DNA from: Bifidobacterium commune
GTDB taxonomy: Bacteria > Actinomycetota > Actinomycetes > Actinomycetales > Bifidobacteriaceae
Direction of reading: 5' to 3'
DNA: 64,000 nucleotides
NCBI RefSeq assembly: GCF_900094885.1
Contig: NZ_FMBL01000001.1
Coordinates: forward strand, 648,867-712,866
Position numbers and translations under genes: made by a program. The notes under the pieces are model-generated. The model saw only the letters and a list, made by a program, of their open reading frames with translations, did not search any database and had not been told where the DNA came from. The stretch's first letter is position 1. Every line of letters starts with the position of its first letter. Below, in pieces: positions 59,391 through 64,000 of this stretch.

Positions 59391-59788
59391 CAAACCTCCG
59401 TCGTCAACCGGCATCGGTATGGTTTCACGTGTCTTTGTGCAGTAAAAGTTTACTGCTTGAAAAGATAATGTATACCATGCGTCCAGTTCGCGAAGCCGTA
59501 AACGAACAAGAATCACTGAACCGGACACACGCATCAACGGCATAATTATTTACACCGTTTCATCAACCTGACCCAACCTTAAGCGTTATGTTTCTCACCG
59601 TCTTCGGTCTTGGGATCCTTCCGGAATCGAATACCACTCAGATCACAACGGGCAGCTACTCACAAAGAATTTGGTATATGACAGCAAAAGCAGCGTTTGT
59701 AGGCTTTTGTAACAGCTCATGAGTAAACTAGTACTTGGTAACCGTGGTGTGTCCACGGATCAATTAATCTATTTGGAGGATGTACGCT
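59391..59788 (+). other. Intergenic region pta / ackA
   Basis: 398 bp without a gene. GCAGTAAA (59439-59446) and TTTACTGC (59449-59456) form an 8-bp stem with a 2-base spacer, better read as a protein-binding palindrome or pta end hairpin. CCGTGG-TGTGT-CCACGG (59742-59758) is a small hairpin just before the ackA ribosome-binding site. ackA probably has its own promoter here. Confidence 0.5.
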
Positions 59789-61015
59789 ATGGCGCAAACC
59801 GTTCTTGTCATCAATTCCGGTTCCAGCTCTATCAAATATCAGCTGGTCGATCTCGAGTCCGGAGAAGGTATCGCCAGCGGGCTCGTCGAAAAGATCGGTG
59901 AGCCAATCGACGGCCATTACAAGCATGAGTTCAACGGCGAAAAGCACGAGCTTGAAGAGCCTGTTCACAACCACGAAGAAGGACTCAAACGCGTGCTTGG
60001 CTTCTTCAAGGAATATGGCCCCGATCTTGAAAACAGCGGCATTGTGGCCGTCGGCCATCGCGTCGTTCAAGGTGGTTCCATTTTCCCGAATCCCGCTCTC
60101 GTAAACGACAAGACCATCGCCGAGGTCAAGGATCTCGCGGTGCTGGCACCTCTTCACAACGGCCCTGAAGCGGAAGGTGCCGAAGTCATGGGTAAGCTGC
60201 TCCCCGATGTCCCCCAGATCTTCGTCTTCGATTCCTCGTTCTTCTTCCAGCTGCCGAAGGAAGCAAACACCTACGCGCTCAACAAGGATGTCGCCCAGAA
60301 GTACAGCATCCGTCGCTACGGCGCCCACGGCACCAGTCACGAATACGTCGGGTCCATAGTCCCCGATATCGTCGGCAAGCCTGCTAAGGGCCTCAAGCAG
60401 ATCGTGCTGCACATCGGCAATGGTGCTTCCGCATCCGCTCAGGTCTCCGGTCACCCGATCGACACTTCCATGGGCCTGACCCCGCTCGAGGGTCTGATGA
60501 TGGGAAGCCGTACCGGCGACATCGATCCGGCCGTCGTTTTCCACCTGATTCGCAATGCGAACATGTCGGTCGACGAGCTCGACGATCTGTTCAACAAGAA
60601 GTCCGGCATGATCGGCATGACCGGTTACGGAGACATGCGTGAAATCGATCGCCTCTTCGAAGAGGGCGACGAGGACGCCATCGTCGCGATGAATGTTTAT
60701 GTCCACCGTATCGTCGGCTACATCGGCAACTACACGGCCCAGATGGGCGGCGTGGATGTCATTACATTCACTGCAGGCGTCGGTGAGAACGATGACCTCG
60801 TTCGTGCCATGGTGTGTGAAAAGTTAAAGCCGTTCGGCGTGAAACTTGACAAGGAAAAGAACTCCACACGTTCCAAGGAACCACGCATCATTTCCACTCC
60901 TGACAGCTCGGTGACGATCGCGGTTGTCCCGACCAACGAAGAGCTTGCCATTGCTCGCAAGGCCGCTAAGATCGCTGCCGCAGGCGTGGACAGCTACGGC
61001 AACACAGTTAAGTAA
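59789..61015 (+). CDS. ackA: Acetate kinase
   Basis: Makes ATP and acetate from acetyl-phosphate, the energy-yielding step of the bifid shunt. It has 408 residues. It opens VLVINSGSSSIKYQL (phosphate/ADP site); GHRVVQGG, RRYGAHGTSHEYV, LHIGNGASASA and FTAGVGENDD complete the ASKHA fold. ATG at 59789 has GGAGGA at a good distance; the ATG at 59780 overlaps that site and is rejected. 400 bp after pta. Confidence 0.97.
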   Translation: MAQTVLVINSGSSSIKYQLVDLESGEGIASGLVEKIGEPIDGHYKHEFNGEKHELEEPVHNHEEGLKRVLGFFKEYGPDLENSGIVAVGHRVVQGGSIFPNPALVNDKTIAEVKDLAVLAPLHNGPEAEGAEVMGKLLPDVPQIFVFDSSFFFQLPKEANTYALNKDVAQKYSIRRYGAHGTSHEYVGSIVPDIVGKPAKGLKQIVLHIGNGASASAQVSGHPIDTSMGLTPLEGLMMGSRTGDIDPAVVFHLIRNANMSVDELDDLFNKKSGMIGMTGYGDMREIDRLFEEGDEDAIVAMNVYVHRIVGYIGNYTAQMGGVDVITFTAGVGENDDLVRAMVCEKLKPFGVKLDKEKNSTRSKEPRIISTPDSSVTIAVVPTNEELAIARKAAKIAAAGVDSYGNTVK

Positions 61016-61071
61016 TAATTGCTTCTCTAAAGGTCATTTTTCATCCAACTTTTGTTGATATGACTACAATA

Positions 61072-61110
61072 GGGCCCGGAATCGGTAAGTTTGCCGATTC
61101 CGGGCCCCGT
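61072..61110. terminator. Bidirectional terminator between ackA and aroA
   Basis: GGGCCCGGAATCGG (61072-61085) pairs with CCGATTCCGGGCCC (61094-61107) over an 8-base loop. It lies between the convergent stops of ackA and aroA. Confidence 0.8.
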
Positions 61111-61137
61111 TGTTACAAAGACATCACTTTCAGCAAA

Positions 61138-62652
61138 TCAATCCTGACCCAGCATTCGCAACCACATACCCGGAAAATCGGGGATAGTCTTGTTAGTGGT
61201 CTCGATATTACGAATCCGGGTCCCTGGGACAACGAGGCCGATCATTGCCGCGAACGTCGCCATACGGTGATCAGCATAGGTTTCCATAATTTCACCGTGC
61301 AGTTTACGGTGATCCACTGGCGTGATGGCGATGCCATCCGGCAACTCGCGGGCACCTGCCCCGATGCGATTGATTTCTGTCACCAACGCGGCAAGCCGGT
61401 TCGTTTCATGTCCACGAAGGTGACCAATGCCGACCAACTCACTAGGACTATCGGCCAATGTTGCGAGGGCAGCGATGCTCGGGGCTATCTCCCCTGCCGC
61501 GGATAGGTTAAAACCTTCACCCAACCCGTGAATCGAACCATTCATCGAGACTGTCAACGTTGCATTCCTCAGTACGTGATCATCGTCTGAGCCCGTCACT
61601 TTTTGAGTCTGAGCAATTCCCATACCCTCGTCGAACAGTCGCCCATTCAACGTTACCGTAGCCCCCATCTTTTGCAAAATACCAGGAAGCAGGCCTCCTG
61701 GTTGAGTCGTCGAAGTCGGCCAGTGGGGAACACTAACCGATCCATGAGCAATCATTGCCGCTCCCAGGAACGGCGCGGCATTCGACAGGTCCGGTTCCAC
61801 CACCACGCCGTTCGGCAACATCAAATCACGATGCGGTACAGTCCAGTGACCGATTTCAGTCATCTGCACCCGACCACCAGCATCATTGACATCAGCCATC
61901 GTCATGAGGATATGCGGCATACTGGGAAGTTTGTTGCCGTTATGCTTCAGATCCATGCCATGCGGGAGTTTCGAGCCGATGAGTAACAGACTTGAAATGA
62001 ACTGGGATGACGACGACGAATCAATAACCACCTTTGCGGGAGCGTCATTCGACGCAAAAGTGCTTGGTTCTGTCTGAACGGGCGGAACAACGGTAAACGG
62101 CAGGAAACCTCGCTCACCGTCATACTCAACATGTGCCCCCAGTTGTTCAAGTCCGTCGAGCACCGGATGCATGGGACGTGCATACGCCTGTTCATCTCCA
62201 TCGAAATGGACCGGGCCATCTGCAAACAGTGCAAGACCTGGAACGAAGCGCATCACTGTGCCGGCCAAACCGCAGAAAACTGTGCTGTTTCCCTTGAATT
62301 TACCGTTGGCAGGTGGTGAGACCGTGACTGTCGTCTCGTCCTGTTCATCAAAACTGACATCTACACCGAGCGTACGCAATGCGTCAGCCATCAAATCCGT
62401 ATCACGCGAACGCAATAATCCCTTGATGACCACTACTTTATGTCCCAAAGCGGCCAAAATAAGATATCTATTCGACAGTGATTTGCTTCCGGGAATCACA
62501 GCCAGCGATTGCAACGCTTGATGGGCGACAGGAGCGGGCCATAGATTAGATGCCTGAACACCCTCATCGCTCACAGCGTCTGCGACTTCTGCAGACCGGA
62601 GCTTCCTACCATCATCCGTAGTGTCAGCAGTATAGGCTTCAATGCTTGTCAT
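61138..62652 (-). CDS. aroA: 3-Phosphoshikimate 1-carboxyvinyltransferase (EPSP synthase)
   Basis: Sixth shikimate-pathway step: adds PEP to shikimate-3-phosphate. It has 504 residues, about 60-70 more than usual. The surplus is a polar N-terminal extension before VIPGSKSLSNRYLILAALG. Other landmarks are LAGTVMRFVPGLA, the SSSSQFISSLLL shikimate-phosphate loop and ADHRMATFAAMIG. The ATG at 62652 lacks a strong ribosome-binding site, so the extension should be checked. The gene is 30 kb from the other aro genes and has a palindrome at its promoter. Confidence 0.94.
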   Translation of the reverse strand: MTSIEAYTADTTDDGRKLRSAEVADAVSDEGVQASNLWPAPVAHQALQSLAVIPGSKSLSNRYLILAALGHKVVVIKGLLRSRDTDLMADALRTLGVDVSFDEQDETTVTVSPPANGKFKGNSTVFCGLAGTVMRFVPGLALFADGPVHFDGDEQAYARPMHPVLDGLEQLGAHVEYDGERGFLPFTVVPPVQTEPSTFASNDAPAKVVIDSSSSSQFISSLLLIGSKLPHGMDLKHNGNKLPSMPHILMTMADVNDAGGRVQMTEIGHWTVPHRDLMLPNGVVVEPDLSNAAPFLGAAMIAHGSVSVPHWPTSTTQPGGLLPGILQKMGATVTLNGRLFDEGMGIAQTQKVTGSDDDHVLRNATLTVSMNGSIHGLGEGFNLSAAGEIAPSIAALATLADSPSELVGIGHLRGHETNRLAALVTEINRIGAGARELPDGIAITPVDHRKLHGEIMETYADHRMATFAAMIGLVVPGTRIRNIETTNKTIPDFPGMWLRMLGQD

Positions 62653-62736
62653 AATCGAAATAGTAGAGGAACTCCCCTACAGCACATCGTTGCATCAACC
62701 GGTCAGATAGAACAGGCATCCACAATTGCTGATGTA

Positions 62737-62814
62737 CAAGCCAATCCGAATGAACACTTCATCGGCTTGAAGACCAACCTACGATAGATATCTATCGTTT
62801 CAATATCCAGTCAA
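62737..62814 (-). promoter_or_regulatory. aroA promoter region with 18-bp palindrome and structured leader
   Basis: ACGATAGATATCTATCGT (62781-62798) is a perfect 18-bp palindrome. On the minus strand TTGACT (62814-62809) is a good -35, and the -10 then falls inside the palindrome. The leader just after it can fold: CAAGCC/GGCTTG (62737-62742 with 62764-62769) with an inner TGAA/TTCA-based stem. The leader is about 125 nt. Confidence 0.55.
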
Positions 62815-62945
62815 TACGTCTCACACGTAGGCAATCGAGAACCCAGCAGGCAACAACTGCCGAGTTTCAATAAGCAGACAATGGCATTCGGATTATCTCT
62901 AAAACGACACGCCAATCATCATCCAAAACGTTATGAGAGTTCCAC

Positions 62946-63749
62946 TTACAGGTTTTCAGGTACCAGCGTAAGCTGACACACGTCGGCCTTGGGTTCGACA
63001 GTGACGGTTCCGATCGTACGAGCGACCTCATCAACGGATTGGCTCGGTGCATCAAGCAAGGCACGTGCGAGCAGGCCCCGATAATGCTTGGCCATGTGGG
63101 ATATGGTTTTATTCTTCGAGTCAACGATTCGTATGTTCCACCAACGGGTATGGGCTTCGGTGGAACTGGGACCGGTGACACGGTACAGTTCCGAACGAAG
63201 ATCGACGATGTCTTCAATTTCTGCATCTTCTGGACAATGGTCTATTGCTATTTCATTACAAGTGCCACTGATCGTTTGAGACTGGGAGCCATTGACTTGG
63301 CGCATCATTGTCTTGCTCGGCATCCAGCCAGCAAGTTCGTTACGCCAGAAGGTTTTAAGCGGTCCTATCCCGGGAAGCGAGACATTCATCGACAGCCTGT
63401 AGGAAGGAATAAAGTCCTCTCCCCTGGTTACGCCAAACAGACCGGAAAACACCATGACATCGTCACCTTGGTGAAGCTGAGCGGCCTCATAGAGCACACC
63501 GGTATAGATTTGACGTGCCGGCGCACAAGGAGCAGTAAGAATATCACGCTGTGCAATAATCTCCTTGGCCCCCTTGGCTCCCACGTTTAGGCTCTGTGCG
63601 GCATCCTCGCGACGCGATACCTCCATCAACGCCGAAAGAACCTTGCTCCTGGCCTGATTGAGTTCAGGAAAGGACAAACGATCCAGGTCTAACGTCGGCC
63701 CGTAATCGGGCGCAAACTTTCCTTCAGACGGAGGCAGCAAAAGCAACAT
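62946..63749 (-). CDS. yaaA: YaaA family (DUF328) peroxide-stress protein
   Basis: 267 residues. YaaA lowers free iron and DNA damage during peroxide stress in E. coli and binds DNA. LLLLPPSEGKFAPD is the family's N-terminal motif; YTGVLYEAA, FSGLFGVTRGEDFIPSYRLSM and the C-terminal SKNKTISHMAKHYRGLLARALL follow. Its middle part (~140-185) is more divergent. Head of a minus-strand unit with aroA downstream; divergent from the TetR gene. Confidence 0.9.
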   Translation of the reverse strand: MLLLLPPSEGKFAPDYGPTLDLDRLSFPELNQARSKVLSALMEVSRREDAAQSLNVGAKGAKEIIAQRDILTAPCAPARQIYTGVLYEAAQLHQGDDVMVFSGLFGVTRGEDFIPSYRLSMNVSLPGIGPLKTFWRNELAGWMPSKTMMRQVNGSQSQTISGTCNEIAIDHCPEDAEIEDIVDLRSELYRVTGPSSTEAHTRWWNIRIVDSKNKTISHMAKHYRGLLARALLDAPSQSVDEVARTIGTVTVEPKADVCQLTLVPENL

Positions 63750-63850
63750 GTACTTAAGTCTATCGAGGTCTCAAACATAGTCGTTCAGCCACCGCTACAC
63801 AATTCAAAACATTGCCGTGTCGAACAACCATAACTAGACAATCTTCGTTT

Positions 63851-63879
63851 TTGACTATTTATTCAAAAATAGTTATACT
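63851..63879 (+). promoter_or_regulatory. Promoter of the TetR gene with embedded palindrome (leaderless)
   Basis: TTGACT (63851-63856), exactly 17 bp, TATACT (63874-63879). ACTATTT (63854-63860) and AAATAGT (63867-63873) form a palindrome filling the spacer, the classic place for autorepression. The ATG at 63887 is only eight bases after the -10, so transcription should start at or next to it. Confidence 0.7.
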
Positions 63880-63886
63880 GGCAAGT

Positions 63887-64000
63887 ATGGCACGACCTAG
63901 AAATTTCGATGAAGACATCGTAATACAACAATGCCGTCAGGTCTTCTGCACCTATGGCTATGCAGCCACATCTATCGATGACCTTGTAGAAGCCACAGGA
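63887..64000 (+). CDS. TetR-family transcriptional regulator, 3' end cut by window edge
   Basis: Only the first 38 residues are visible: ARPRNFDEDIVIQQCRQVF, then a Gly-Tyr-Ala-Ala-Thr-Ser turn and IDDLVEATG, the N-terminal helix-turn-helix of TetR repressors. No ribosome-binding site precedes the ATG, which fits a leaderless transcript. The target and ligand are unknown; the gene may repress itself. Confidence 0.85.
   Translation, partial: MARPRNFDEDIVIQQCRQVFCTYGYAATSIDDLVEATG

Noticed and set aside
59717..60706. A 329-codon open frame antisense to ackA
   Set aside because: Same artefact of codon bias in a highly expressed gene.
1..64000. CRISPR array, prophage or insertion sequence
   Set aside because: No regularly spaced direct repeats, transposase or phage structural genes were seen. 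The 'phage holin family' protein at 44790 is a chromosomal family with a misleading name.

Overview
The window reads as chromosomal DNA of a Bifidobacterium (Actinobacteria). The clearest evidence is a full-length xylulose-5-phosphate/fructose-6-phosphate phosphoketolase followed by phosphate acetyltransferase and acetate kinase, the core of the bifid shunt. A bifunctional shikimate kinase/3-dehydroquinate synthase, GTG starts and the actinobacterial order rpsD - DUF948 - small protein - alaS - ruvX - mltG - aroC - aroK/aroB support this. I see no rRNA, CRISPR array, intact insertion sequence or prophage. I do not assign a species.

Layout. 0-9 kb: lepA (cut by the left edge), rpsT, a TRIC-type membrane protein, ilvE, rplY/ctc, a membrane-anchored alpha/beta hydrolase and a long-chain acyl-CoA ligase. 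9-12.7 kb: a polar amino-acid ABC transporter (two permeases, ATPase, CjaA-like binding lipoprotein, perhaps for cysteine). 12.9-17.4 kb (minus): HIT protein, phoH, ybeY, a CorC/HlyC CBS protein and era, an RNA-maturation cluster. 17.7-22.8 kb: rsmE, a polysaccharide deacetylase, tRNA-Leu(GAG), a SpoU rRNA methyltransferase and glgC. 23-29.2 kb (minus): a complete SUF operon, sufB-D-C-S-U-T. 29.5-41.4 kb (mostly minus): pyrG, aroQ, aroKB, aroC, a prepilin peptidase on the plus strand, mltG, ruvX, alaS, two small envelope proteins and a histidine phosphatase. 41.5-44.6 kb (plus): a tryptophan-type ABC transporter behind a short leader peptide with two Trp codons. 44.8-49.9 kb: a four-helix membrane protein, rpsD, pcrA/uvrD with a long Ser/Gly/Tyr-rich tail, and xpt. 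50-52.9 kb: an accessory, decaying stretch with an M20 peptidase, a small frameshifted gene and an aldo/keto reductase pseudogene. 53-61 kb: guaA, xfp, pta, ackA. 61-64 kb: aroA, yaaA and the start of a TetR regulator.

How the genes work together. xfp, pta and ackA form acetyl-phosphate and turn it into acetyl-CoA, acetate and ATP. aroKB, aroQ, aroC and aroA supply shikimate-pathway steps, while the leader-controlled transporter may import tryptophan. The SUF operon builds Fe-S clusters, and the predicted cysteine importer could feed SufS. lepA, rpsT, rplY, rpsD, era, ybeY, rsmE, the SpoU enzyme, ruvX and alaS are translation or ribosome-maturation genes.

The strongest unexplained signals are regulatory. 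They are the Trp-codon leader peptide, whose codon region is complementary to the ribosome-binding region of the transporter gene; perfect palindromes at the guaA (16 bp) and aroA (18 bp) promoters; a CRP-like half-site pair upstream of the sufB promoter; and a TetR gene whose promoter predicts a leaderless transcript with a palindrome between -35 and -10. All structures and promoters were read by eye, with no folding or database search.
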